A stretch of DNA of 64,000 nt from Schlegelella_A sp038231215 (lineage in GTDB: Bacteria > Pseudomonadota > Gammaproteobacteria > Burkholderiales > Burkholderiaceae_C). Positions within the stretch are counted from its first letter, which is position 1. The number at the start of each line of letters is the position of its first letter. The stretch spans positions 1 to 64,000 of the forward strand of contig JBBRLS010000009.1 in the NCBI GenBank assembly GCA_038231215.1, written 5' to 3'. Under the pieces are notes generated by a model. The model saw only the letters and a list, made by a program, of their open reading frames with translations. It had not been told where the DNA came from and ran no database searches. Position numbers and translations under genes: made by a program. This document shows positions 38,174-47,344 of the stretch, in pieces.

Positions 38174-38707
38174 ATGGCCGGCCTCACTTCACAGGAGCGC
38201 CTCCAACCGTCACTGCTCGATCGGCTGACGGACTTGGAGTCCTCGTCCTCGCGCGAGGCGATCGATGCACGCGTGTTGAACAAACAGCAGCTGCGGGCTG
38301 CGGTTCTGCGCGACTTGTCGTGGCTGTTCAACACCGCTCGCGCCGAACCGGATCTTCAGCGCGGCGATCCGGCAAAGGTCGCGATGTGGCGAGACGCCCC
38401 CCAGGCGCGCAACTCGGTTCTGAACTACGGCATCCCGTCGCTGTCAGGCATCACGATTTCCGCCATGCATTTCGGCGCGCTCGAGGCAGCCATCCGTCTG
38501 GCGATCATCCAGTTCGAGCCGCGCATCGATCCGAAGACCCTCGCCGTCGAGGTCAATCGCGACGCGGGCTTCAACATGCAGCACAACAGCCTGCGCCTCG
38601 TCATCCGCGGTCACATGTGGAACCAGCCGGTGCCGCTGGAGCTGCTGCTTTCGGCCGACGTCGACGTCGAGACGGGTCTTGCCGCCGTGCGCGACATGCG
38701 AGGCTGA
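38174..38707 (+). CDS. tssE: T6SS baseplate protein TssE (gp25-like)
   Basis: TssE is the gp25-like wedge of the baseplate. The 177-residue protein starts MAGLTSQERLQPSLLDRL, the usual TssE N-terminus, and has LRAAVLRDLSWLFNT, SVLNYGIPSLSG and EAAIRLAIIQFEPRIDPKTL, which contains the family EPR motif. The C-terminus (VPLELLLSADVDVETG) matches the lysozyme-like wedge fold. ATG 38174 is internal to a longer frame; it lies 13 bp after tagJ. It is followed by tssF after 3 bp. Confidence 0.94.
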   Translation: MAGLTSQERLQPSLLDRLTDLESSSSREAIDARVLNKQQLRAAVLRDLSWLFNTARAEPDLQRGDPAKVAMWRDAPQARNSVLNYGIPSLSGITISAMHFGALEAAIRLAIIQFEPRIDPKTLAVEVNRDAGFNMQHNSLRLVIRGHMWNQPVPLELLLSADVDVETGLAAVRDMRG

Positions 38708-38710
38708 AGG

Positions 38711-40582
38711 GTGGATCCGCGTCTTCTGCGCTACTACAACCAGGAGTTGCGCTACCTGCGTGAAATGGGTGGCGAGTTCGCGCGCGAATTTCCGAAGATC
38801 GCCGGGCGGCTCGGCATGGAAGGCATGGAGGTCGCCGACCCCTACGTCGAGCGGCTGATCGAAGGTTGCGCCTTCCTCGCGGCGCGCGTTCAGCTCAAGC
38901 AGGACGCCGAGTTTCCGCAGCTGTCGCAACGCCTGCTCGAGATGATCTCGCCGAATCTCTCGGCGCCGATACCTTCGATGCTGGTCGCCCGCATCAAACC
39001 GGCCAACGATCCCAACCTCATCAGCGGCTTCAAGGTCGCGCGTGGCAGCACCCTCGTCGGGCCCGAGACGGCGATGAGCCGGACCCGCTGCGAGTTCCGC
39101 ACCGCGCAGGACCTGGTCCTGACGCCGATCCGCGTCGTCGCTGCCGAATACTTCCTGAGTGCAGCCGACCTGGCTCTTTCCAACCTGCCCCTGCCGGAAC
39201 GGCCACGCAGCGGCGTGCGGTTGAAACTCGAGCTGCCCGTGGGCCTGTCGTTCAGCCAGCTCAAGCTCGGCACCTTGCGGTTCTTCATCGGCGGCCTCCC
39301 CGACGTGGCGATGCGCCTGCATGAGCTGATCGTCGGCAGCTGCGTCGGCATCCTGGCCGGCGCGTCGGGCCGCGGCGCCGATGCCGGGCGAGCGTTCCTT
39401 GCCGGTCATCACGTGCGCGCCATCGGCTTCAGCGACGAGGAGGCGATGCTGCCGGTGACTCTGCGCGGACTCGCCGGTACGCGCCTCATGCAGGAGTATT
39501 TCGCCTTCGCTCAGCGATTTCTCTTCGTCGACGTGGGCGGCCTCGGCACCGCCTTCGCCAAGACCGCCGGCAACACCTTCGAGGTCGTGCTTCTCTTCAA
39601 CCGGTACGTCGCGCCGCTCGAGGGCGCGGTCGAGCCGGACAACTTCCAGCTGCATTGCGTGCCGGCGATCAACCTCTTCGAGCGTCGCGCTGATCGCCTG
39701 AACCTCGACGAAGGGGCGACGGCCTATCACCTCGTGCCGGAGCGGACGGCGGCGCTCGACTACGAGGTGTTCGACATCCTGAGCGTTCGCGGCTACCGCG
39801 AAGACAGCGAGGAACAGATTTTCCTGCCGCTCTTCGCCGCGCCGCAGGCCGAGCCAGGAGCCGAACGGGCTTACTACAGCGCCGTGCGCGAGCCGCGACT
39901 GCCGTCGGATCGCGGCAAACGCGAGGGGCCGCGTTCTGGCTACGTCGGCACGGAGACCTTCTTGTCGCTCGTCGACTCGCGCGAAGTGCCGTACCGCGGT
40001 GCCTTGCGCCAACTCGCGGTACAGGTGCGCTGCACGAATCGCGACCTGCCGCTCTTCATGCCGACCGGACAAGCGCAGGGCGAACTGATGCTGAACGCCA
40101 GCGCGCCGATCGAGGCGATCCACATCGCTGCCGGCCCGTCGCGGCCGCAAAGCGCAATGCGAGAAGGCGGCGTCGCCTGGCGCCTGCTCGGCCTGCTCTC
40201 GCTCAACTACCTGTCGCTGATGGAGAGCGATCCGGAGCGCGGCGCGCTGACCTTGCGCGAGATCCTCACACTGTTCGCCAGCGGCGCCGACGTCGGCCTG
40301 AAGCGGCAGATCGAAGGCGTGCGCTCGGTCAACGTCAAGCCGATCGTCCGTCGCCATCCCGTGACCGGACCGATCGCCTTCAGCCGCGGCCTCGAAGTGC
40401 GGGTCACGGTGGACGACCTTTCCTTCGAAGGCGGCAGCGCGGTGCTGCTGATCTCGGTGCTGCACCAGTACTTCTCGCGCCATGTCTCGATGAACAGCTT
40501 CGTCCAGACGGTGCTCGCCTCGATGACGCGCGGCGACGTCATGACCTGGGCGCCGCGTCTCGGTGCGAGGGCGGTGCTGTGA
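38711..40582 (+). CDS. tssF: T6SS baseplate protein TssF
   Basis: TssF (VasA family, 623 residues) is a main baseplate wedge component. It begins with DPRLLRYYNQELRYLREMGGEFAREFPKIAGRLGME and continues with DPYVERLIEGCAFLAARVQLKQDAEFP, both strongly conserved. The C-terminal half contains SLNYLSL, ALTLREILTLF and the F-x-G-x-SAVLL-x-VL-HQYFSR region. The start is GTG 38711 after gaagg, three bases beyond tssE. It overlaps tssG by 4 bp (GTGA). Confidence 0.96.
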   Translation: MDPRLLRYYNQELRYLREMGGEFAREFPKIAGRLGMEGMEVADPYVERLIEGCAFLAARVQLKQDAEFPQLSQRLLEMISPNLSAPIPSMLVARIKPANDPNLISGFKVARGSTLVGPETAMSRTRCEFRTAQDLVLTPIRVVAAEYFLSAADLALSNLPLPERPRSGVRLKLELPVGLSFSQLKLGTLRFFIGGLPDVAMRLHELIVGSCVGILAGASGRGADAGRAFLAGHHVRAIGFSDEEAMLPVTLRGLAGTRLMQEYFAFAQRFLFVDVGGLGTAFAKTAGNTFEVVLLFNRYVAPLEGAVEPDNFQLHCVPAINLFERRADRLNLDEGATAYHLVPERTAALDYEVFDILSVRGYREDSEEQIFLPLFAAPQAEPGAERAYYSAVREPRLPSDRGKREGPRSGYVGTETFLSLVDSREVPYRGALRQLAVQVRCTNRDLPLFMPTGQAQGELMLNASAPIEAIHIAAGPSRPQSAMREGGVAWRLLGLLSLNYLSLMESDPERGALTLREILTLFASGADVGLKRQIEGVRSVNVKPIVRRHPVTGPIAFSRGLEVRVTVDDLSFEGGSAVLLISVLHQYFSRHVSMNSFVQTVLASMTRGDVMTWAPRLGARAVL

Positions 40583-41667
40583 ACGCGCCCGGCGAGCTCG
40601 ACCCTCGGCCGGATCCGGCGGCCGCGGCCCTCTTCGACGAGATCGATCGCGACGCCGCCAAGTTCGACCTCTTTCAGGCGATGCGTCGGGTCGAGAACGT
40701 GTTCATAGACAAGCCGCGCCTCGGCGACGCGATTCGCCCAGGCGAAGAGCCGATCCGCTTCGCCCAGGAGCCCTCGCTGATCTTCGCTCCGGCACCGATC
40801 GCCGCGCTCGAGCGCAAGGACAAGTCCCGCCCGCCGCGCCTCGTGCAGCGCGTGTTCGGCTTCATGGGGCCCAACGGCGCGCTGCCGATCCACCTGACCG
40901 AATACGCGCGCGAGCGCCTGCTCTACGACAACGACCCGACCTTCGTCCGTTTTCTGGACACCCTGCTGCACCGCTTCGGCCTGTTCTTCTACCGGGCCTG
41001 GGCGCGGGCGCAACCGGTGGTCGGCCTCGACCGGCCCGCCGACGCGACCATCGTTCGCCACGTCGGCGCGCTGATCGGCCTCGTCGAGAAGTCGACGCGC
41101 GAGCGCGACGAGCTCGGCGACTTCCCGAAGCTCTTCTTCGCCGGCCGCCTGGCCCGCTCGGTGCGCGACGCCGACGGCCTCGAGGCATGGCTCAGCCTGC
41201 AGTTCGGCGTCGCCGTGCACGTCGCCCAGTTCCAGGGTCACTGGATGCCGCTCGGCCGGGACGAACGTTCGCGCCTGATGCGCGACGGCCAGTCGGCAGT
41301 GGGCCGCGGCGCGGTGCTCGGCCGCACGGTCTGGGATGTGCAGCACAAGTTCCGTATCGTCATCGGTCCGCTCCGTTGGGAGCGCTTCGCCACGCTGCTG
41401 CCCGGCGGCCACGCCCTCGCGCAACTGAAGGCGCTGGTGCGTCAGTACGTGGGCTTCGAATTCGCGTGGGACCTGCGGCTGATCCTGAGGCGCGAAGACG
41501 TGCCATCGTGGACACTGCAAGGCGGCCGCGACGGCCGCGTCGGACGGCTCGGCCGGACCGCCTGGCTGAACGGCGGCAAGGGATTTCGTCGCAGCCGCGA
41601 CGCCGAAGATCTGGTAATGAACGTCGAGAGTATCCGCATCGCGGGTGCTGCTGCCGCCGCGGCCTGA
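40579..41667 (+). CDS. tssG: T6SS baseplate protein TssG
   Basis: TssG (VasB family, 362 residues) binds TssF in the baseplate wedge. Family features are FDLFQAMRRVENVF, PIRFAQEPSLIFAPAPI, VFGFMGPNGALPIHLTEYARER and FLDTLLHRFGLFFYRAWA. The GTG start overlaps the tssF stop, so translation is coupled. The C-terminal part has FEFAWDLRLILRREDVPSW. It precedes clpV by 45 bp. Confidence 0.96.
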   Translation: MNAPGELDPRPDPAAAALFDEIDRDAAKFDLFQAMRRVENVFIDKPRLGDAIRPGEEPIRFAQEPSLIFAPAPIAALERKDKSRPPRLVQRVFGFMGPNGALPIHLTEYARERLLYDNDPTFVRFLDTLLHRFGLFFYRAWARAQPVVGLDRPADATIVRHVGALIGLVEKSTRERDELGDFPKLFFAGRLARSVRDADGLEAWLSLQFGVAVHVAQFQGHWMPLGRDERSRLMRDGQSAVGRGAVLGRTVWDVQHKFRIVIGPLRWERFATLLPGGHALAQLKALVRQYVGFEFAWDLRLILRREDVPSWTLQGGRDGRVGRLGRTAWLNGGKGFRRSRDAEDLVMNVESIRIAGAAAAAA

Positions 41668-41712
41668 GCGCACCGGCAAGAACGGATCGAATGACAAGGG
41701 GAGAAGAAAGCA

Positions 41713-44439
41713 ATGAGTGAAATCAGTCGGGTCGCGCTCTTCGGCAAGCTCAATCCGCTCGTCTACAAGACGATCGAAGGCGCCACCGTGTTCTGCAAGC
41801 TGCGCGGCAACCCGTACGTGGAACTCGTGCACTGGCTTACGCAGCTACTCGAGAACAACGGCTCGGACATCCACGCCATCGTTCGCCACTACGCGCTCGA
41901 CGCCGCGGTGCTGGCGCGCGATGTCACCGCCGCCCTTGACCGCCTGCCGCGCGGCTCGACCGCGCTCTCCGACTTCTCCGAGCAGATCCCCGACGCGATC
42001 GAGCGCGCCTGGGTTTATGGCTCTTTGCAGTTCGGCGACGGTGCGGTGCGCAGCGGCTACCTGCTGCTCGGCATACTGAAGACGCCGCATCTGAGGAACG
42101 CCGTGCTCGCCATCTCCAAGGAGTTCGGCAAGCTCAAGGTCGACGACCTGGCCGACGACCTCGAGTCGGTCATCGGCAAGAGCGCCGAGCAGGGGCTCGG
42201 CCCGCAAGACGGCAGCGGCCTGTCTGGCGGCCAGCCCGGCGAGGTCTCGGGCGCGATGGCGCCGGCGGCGATGGGCAAGCAGGAGGCGATCAAGAAGTAC
42301 ACGATCGATCTCACCGCCAAGGCCGAGAAGGGCGAGATGGATCCGATCTCCGGACGCGACGACGAGATCCGCCAGATCGTCGACATCCTGATGCGCCGCC
42401 GCCAGAACAATCCGATACTCACCGGCGAGGCTGGCGTCGGCAAGACTGCCGTCGTCGAAGGCTTCGCGCAGCGCCTCGCGCGCGGCGACGTGCCGCCCCA
42501 GTTGCAGGGCGTCTCGCTGCTCTCGCTCGATCTCGGCCTGCTCCAGGCCGGCGCGTCGATGAAGGGCGAATTCGAGCAGCGGCTTCGCCAGCTGATCGAC
42601 GAAGTGCAGGCCAGCCCGAAGCCGATCATCCTGTTCATCGACGAGGTCCACACGCTCGTTGGCGCAGGCGGCGCGGCGGGTACCGGTGACGCGGCGAACC
42701 TGCTCAAGCCGGCGCTCGCGCGCGGCACGCTGCGCACGATCGGCGCCACGACCTGGGCCGAATACAAGAAGCACATCGAGAAGGACCCGGCGCTGACACG
42801 TCGCTTCCAGGTCGTGCAGATCCCCGAGCCCGACGAGCTGAAGGCGGTACTCATGCTGCGCGGCGTCGCTACCGTGCTCGAGAAGCACCATCGCGTGCAA
42901 CTGCTCGACGAAGCGATCGAGTCGGCGGTCAAGCTCTCGCATCGCTATATTCCGGCGCGCCAGTTGCCCGACAAAGCGGTGAGCCTGCTCGATACGGCCT
43001 GTGCGCGCGTCGCGGTAAGCCAGCACGCCATCCCGGCCGAGGTCGAGGATTCCCGGCGCCGCATTGAATCGCTGGAGATCGAATCGGCGATCATCGCCCG
43101 CGAATCGGCGGTCGGCGTCGATGTCGGTACGCGTCGCACGGACGTCGATGAGAAGCTCGCCCATGAGCGCAAGCGCCTGGTCGGCCTCGAGAAGCGCTGG
43201 CAGGACGAGAAGGTCATCGTCGACAAGGTGCTGGCCTTGCGCGCGCAACTGCGCGGCGGCGACAAGCCGGTCGATCGCCCGGCGATCGGCGAAGGTGGCG
43301 ATGTCGTCAAGCCCGCGGGCGCTCCGCCCGAAGCGGCGGAGCCGATCGATCGCGAGAAGCTGCTGGCCGAGCTACGTGAAGAGCAGGGCAAGCTCGAGGC
43401 GCTGCAGGGCGACAAGCCGCTCATCATGCCGTCGGTCGATGCGCAGGCGGTGGCCAGCGTCGTCGCCGACTGGACCGGGATCCCGGTCGGACGGATGGTA
43501 AAGAACGAGCTGCAGGCCATCCTCAAGCTCGGCGAGGCGCTCGGCAAGCGTGTTGTCGGCCAGCAGCACGGCCTCGACATGATCGCGCGCCGCATCCAGA
43601 CCTCGCGTGCCCGGCTCGACAACCCGAACAAGCCGATCGGCGTCTTCATGCTCTGCGGCACATCGGGCGTCGGCAAGACGGAGACCGCGCTGGCGCTGGC
43701 CGAGGCGCTCTACGGCGGCGAGCAGAACGTCATCACCATCAACATGAGCGAGTTCCAGGAGGCGCACACCGTCTCCTCGCTCAAAGGCGCGCCGCCCGGC
43801 TACGTCGGCTACGGCGAGGGCGGCATCCTGACCGAGGCCGTGCGCCGCCGGCCTTACAGCGTCGTGCTGCTCGACGAGGTCGAGAAGGCCCACCCCGACG
43901 TACACGAGCTGTTCTTCCAGGTCTTCGACAAGGGCCGCATGGAAGACGGCGAGGGCCGCATGATCGACTTCAAGAACACGATCATCCTGCTCACGTCCAA
44001 CGCCGGCTCCGAGCTCGTGATGAACATGTGCAAGGACCCGGAACTCCTGCCCGACCCCGAGTCGCTGGCGACAGCGATGGTCGAGCCGCTGCAGAAGATC
44101 TTCCCGCCGGCTCTGCTCGGCCGGCTGGTGGTGATTCCTTACTACCCGCTTTCCGACGACATGCTCGGCCAGATCGTTCGCCTGCAGCTCAACCGCATCA
44201 AGAAGCGAGTCGCCGAGAACCACAAGATTCCGTTCGAGTACAGCGACGACGCCGTCAAGCTGATCGTCAAGCGCTGCAACAACGCCGAGTCGGGCGGTCG
44301 GATCATCGACTCGATCCTGACCAACACGGTGTTGCCGAAGGTTTCGATCGAGTATTTGTCGCGCGCGGCTGAGGGCAGCGAGCTCAAGGCGGTGCGACTC
44401 GGCGTCGCCGAGGACGACTTCACCTACGCCTTCGAATAG
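41713..44439 (+). CDS. clpV: T6SS sheath-recycling AAA+ ATPase ClpV (TssH)
   Basis: ClpV disassembles contracted sheath so subunits can be reused. The 908-residue protein has an N-domain (LFGKLNPLVYKTIEGATVFCK), a first AAA+ domain with Walker A GEAGVGKT at 238-245 and DEVHTLVG, a middle coiled-coil domain around 440-560, and a second AAA+ domain with Walker A GTSGVGKT at 649-656 and LLDEVEKAH. The pore loops (a GASMKGEFE segment and PPGYVGYGEGG) are present. The ribosome site gggag precedes ATG 41713. Confidence 0.97.
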   Translation: MSEISRVALFGKLNPLVYKTIEGATVFCKLRGNPYVELVHWLTQLLENNGSDIHAIVRHYALDAAVLARDVTAALDRLPRGSTALSDFSEQIPDAIERAWVYGSLQFGDGAVRSGYLLLGILKTPHLRNAVLAISKEFGKLKVDDLADDLESVIGKSAEQGLGPQDGSGLSGGQPGEVSGAMAPAAMGKQEAIKKYTIDLTAKAEKGEMDPISGRDDEIRQIVDILMRRRQNNPILTGEAGVGKTAVVEGFAQRLARGDVPPQLQGVSLLSLDLGLLQAGASMKGEFEQRLRQLIDEVQASPKPIILFIDEVHTLVGAGGAAGTGDAANLLKPALARGTLRTIGATTWAEYKKHIEKDPALTRRFQVVQIPEPDELKAVLMLRGVATVLEKHHRVQLLDEAIESAVKLSHRYIPARQLPDKAVSLLDTACARVAVSQHAIPAEVEDSRRRIESLEIESAIIARESAVGVDVGTRRTDVDEKLAHERKRLVGLEKRWQDEKVIVDKVLALRAQLRGGDKPVDRPAIGEGGDVVKPAGAPPEAAEPIDREKLLAELREEQGKLEALQGDKPLIMPSVDAQAVASVVADWTGIPVGRMVKNELQAILKLGEALGKRVVGQQHGLDMIARRIQTSRARLDNPNKPIGVFMLCGTSGVGKTETALALAEALYGGEQNVITINMSEFQEAHTVSSLKGAPPGYVGYGEGGILTEAVRRRPYSVVLLDEVEKAHPDVHELFFQVFDKGRMEDGEGRMIDFKNTIILLTSNAGSELVMNMCKDPELLPDPESLATAMVEPLQKIFPPALLGRLVVIPYYPLSDDMLGQIVRLQLNRIKKRVAENHKIPFEYSDDAVKLIVKRCNNAESGGRIIDSILTNTVLPKVSIEYLSRAAEGSELKAVRLGVAEDDFTYAFE

Positions 44440-44463
44440 GGCGAACCCAAGGGAGACGGGGTC

Positions 44464-46764
44464 ATGGGTATTCCTGGACTCAGCTCGGCTGACGAGATCC
44501 TCTCGATCAAGACCGGCGAGGGAGACTTCCTGGTCACCGGCATGACCGGTCACGAGCATCTCGGACAGATGTTTTTCTACACGGCAGAGCTCCTCGGCGC
44601 GGTCAACCTCCTTGGCAAGCCCAAGGAGGTCAAGCTGCACAAGCTGCTGAACACGCACGCGACGCTGAAGATGAAGGTCGACGACGTCGAGCGCTACTTC
44701 GACGGCATCGTCACGCGCGCCAAGCGTGGCGACAAGCGCGGTCGCTACGAGACCTACACGCTGACGCTGCAACCCTGCCTGTGGCTGACGACACGCGCCA
44801 AGAACAGTCGCGTATTCCAGGGAGAGAGCGTCAAGGACATCGTCAGCAAAGTCCTGGCTGACTACGACGGCGACACCGTCTGGCGGCTCGATTCGGAGTC
44901 GGATTACCCCAAGCTGGACTACTGCGTTCAACACAACGAGACCGACTTCAACTTCATCAGCCGGCTGATCGAAGAGGTCGGCATCTACTATTTCTTCGAG
45001 CACCACGCCGGCAAGCACTCGCTCGTGTTCATCGATGCGATGGCCAAGCACGAGAGCCGGACCGACAGCTCGGCGCTGAAATGGTCCAACTCCATGAAGG
45101 AGGAGCACACGATCACCGATTGGCAGGTGCAAGAAGAGGCACGTACCGGCAAGACGACGTTGACCGAGTACGACTATCTTGCGCCGACAACGGACATCAA
45201 GGGCGAAGACAGCGCCGACGATCCGGCCGATGGAATGGCCGACATCGAGTGGTACGAGCATCCGGCACTGGTCGTCCAGAACAGTGCAAAGCCCGACAAG
45301 CAAGATGCCTCGACTTCCCCGACCGCCGCCACGAATCGCGCCAAGGTGCGCATGGGCGAGCTGATCTCACTGCATTCGTCGGTCACCGGGGCGTCCAACG
45401 CGCGCGACATGGGGGTCGGCGTGACCTTCAAGCTCGACAATGCGCCGAACGACGGCGACAACAAGGAATACCTTCTTGTGGCCGCGCTTTACAACCTCGA
45501 TTTCGCTCTCCACGAGGCGATCGACGAAGACGACAAGGCGCGCCGGCACGAAGGCTTTCGCTGTGAGTTCCTGGCCATGCCTACTGGGGCTGGCGGGGGG
45601 CTCATGAGCATGGCCATGGGGGCGAGCTCGAGCACGCCGCACTATCGCTCGCCGCGCACCGCCCCCAAGCCAGTGATCGCCGGGCCGCAGACGGCGACCG
45701 TCGTCTGCGCCTCGGGCAACGAGATCGAGACCGACGAGCACGGCCGCATCAAGGTCCATTTTCATTGGGATCGAAAGGGAAAGAAGGACCAGACCAGCTC
45801 GTGCTGGGTTCGCGTCGCTCAGCCGTGGGCGGGCAACGGTTACGGCATGTTCGCGCTGCCGCGCAAGGACCAGGAGGTCGTCGTCCATTTCCTCGACGGC
45901 GACCCGGACCGGCCGCTCGTCATCGGCTCGGTCTACAACAACGTCAACAAGCCGGCCTGGAAGCTGCCTGCCCAGGCGACGGTGAGCGGCGTCAAGACCC
46001 AGAGCAGCAAGGAAGGCGAGGCCAAGCTCGCCAACGAACTGCGCTTCGAGGACAAGAAGGGCAAGGAATACATCTGGTTCCACGCCGAGAAGGATTTCCA
46101 TCGCCTGGTCGAGCACGACGCGTTCGACTGGGTCGGCAACAACGAGTCCGTCAAGGTCGTGCTGACGCGCAAGGAAGTGATCGGCGAGAACTGGTTCATG
46201 GACATCACCAAGGACGTGATGCACAACATGGGCAAGGACCTGCACGTCAAGGTCGCCGGCGACATCTTCTATACCGGCGGCGCCACCTATCAGCTCAAGC
46301 TGGAGAAGGACTACAGCGCGAAGATCGGCGGCGCCCTGGGCTTCGATGTCGGCGGCAAGACGCACCTGAAGTCGATGGAGGACATCGTGCTGCAATCGAC
46401 CACGGGCAAGCTCTCGCTCAAGGCAGGCGATGCCGGCGATCTCCTGGCCGAAGGCATGACGATCAAGATCAAGGGTGCGACGACGGTCGCCATCGAAGGG
46501 GGGGTGCAGGTTTCGCTGAAGGCAGGGGGCTCGTTCGTCGATATCGGGCCATCGGGCGTGTCCATCGTCGGTGCCATGGTCATGATCAACTCCGGCGGCG
46601 CTGCCGGCGCAGCGGGGCCGGCGCTCGCGGCGAGCCCGAAGGCGCCGGACGAGGCCAAGAAAGAGGACTCGATCACTTCGGCGAAGAAGACCGACTACAA
46701 CAAGACCTTCGACGACCCGATGCCCGACAACATGGGCGGCTCGGGTGCGGCCAAGGAAAGCTGA
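44464..46764 (+). CDS. vgrG: T6SS spike protein VgrG (TssI)
   Basis: VgrG forms the trimeric spike on the Hcp tube. The 766-residue protein has the phage gp27-like part (DFLVTGMTGHEHLGQMFFYTAELL, GESVKDIVSKVL, NETDFNFISRLIEEVGIYYFFEH) and the gp5-like OB fold (EIETDEHGRIKVHFHWDRKG, SCWVRVAQPWAGNGYG, VVHFLDGDPDRPLVIGSVYN). A DUF2345-type beta-helix follows, then a tail of about 60 residues rich in Ala, Lys and Asp with no effector domain that I recognise. The DUF4123 gene follows at 24 bp, so the spike probably carries its cargo through an adaptor. Confidence 0.96.
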   Translation: MGIPGLSSADEILSIKTGEGDFLVTGMTGHEHLGQMFFYTAELLGAVNLLGKPKEVKLHKLLNTHATLKMKVDDVERYFDGIVTRAKRGDKRGRYETYTLTLQPCLWLTTRAKNSRVFQGESVKDIVSKVLADYDGDTVWRLDSESDYPKLDYCVQHNETDFNFISRLIEEVGIYYFFEHHAGKHSLVFIDAMAKHESRTDSSALKWSNSMKEEHTITDWQVQEEARTGKTTLTEYDYLAPTTDIKGEDSADDPADGMADIEWYEHPALVVQNSAKPDKQDASTSPTAATNRAKVRMGELISLHSSVTGASNARDMGVGVTFKLDNAPNDGDNKEYLLVAALYNLDFALHEAIDEDDKARRHEGFRCEFLAMPTGAGGGLMSMAMGASSSTPHYRSPRTAPKPVIAGPQTATVVCASGNEIETDEHGRIKVHFHWDRKGKKDQTSSCWVRVAQPWAGNGYGMFALPRKDQEVVVHFLDGDPDRPLVIGSVYNNVNKPAWKLPAQATVSGVKTQSSKEGEAKLANELRFEDKKGKEYIWFHAEKDFHRLVEHDAFDWVGNNESVKVVLTRKEVIGENWFMDITKDVMHNMGKDLHVKVAGDIFYTGGATYQLKLEKDYSAKIGGALGFDVGGKTHLKSMEDIVLQSTTGKLSLKAGDAGDLLAEGMTIKIKGATTVAIEGGVQVSLKAGGSFVDIGPSGVSIVGAMVMINSGGAAGAAGPALAASPKAPDEAKKEDSITSAKKTDYNKTFDDPMPDNMGGSGAAKES

Positions 46765-46788
46765 GTCGGTGTTCCCGACTGACGCTCG

Positions 46789-47337
46789 ATGAGCGCCGCG
46801 TTTTCTCCGGCCCAGCTGCGTGCCTCGCTCTGGGCACGACAAGGCGCGCGCGTCTACGCGGTGATCGATGGCCTGGTCATCCCCGGAATTGCCGAGAGGC
46901 TCAAGGCCGGCGATCTCGCCGGCTGGGACTGCCTGCAGCGTGGCGCGCTCAGCGAAGAAGCGGCCCAGTGCGCGCCGTATCTTGTCGAACTGAAGGAGGC
47001 CTCGCCGTTCAGCGAATGGCTGTTCGGCGAGGCGACGGCGACCTTTCCAGGCTGGGGATTGCTCAATGTCTCGACGCAGCCGCTCCTGGCCGTGCGCGAG
47101 CATTGCCGCGCCATCGGTGAAGTCGCGACGCCCGACGGCGAGCGGCGCGCGTGGCGCTGGTACGACCCCGAGGTGCTGCGCACGGCGATGCCGACGCTGC
47201 TGGCCGGCCAGCTCGACGAGGTGTTTGCCCTGAACCAAGCGATCGTTCTCCTCGAGGCCGATGCCTGGACCTGGCTGGCGATGGAAAACGGCGTGCTGTC
47301 GACCGATGTCCGGCCCTTGATGGCGCCATCGCGCTGA
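46789..47337 (+). CDS. DUF4123-type T6SS effector adaptor
   Basis: The 182-residue protein looks like a DUF4123 (Tap/TEC) chaperone that loads effectors on VgrG. Features are RVYAVIDGLVIPG near the N-terminus, CAPYLVELKEASPFSEWLFG, VREHCRAIGEVATPDGERRAWRWYDPEVLR and a final helical part. The match to the YDP signature and the R-H-x-R region is good though not perfect. It lies directly between vgrG and the 590-residue unknown protein. By rule of thumb the gene after DUF4123 is the cargo, so that protein deserves attention. Confidence 0.82.
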   Translation: MSAAFSPAQLRASLWARQGARVYAVIDGLVIPGIAERLKAGDLAGWDCLQRGALSEEAAQCAPYLVELKEASPFSEWLFGEATATFPGWGLLNVSTQPLLAVREHCRAIGEVATPDGERRAWRWYDPEVLRTAMPTLLAGQLDEVFALNQAIVLLEADAWTWLAMENGVLSTDVRPLMAPSR

Positions 47338-47344
47338 AAGCCGC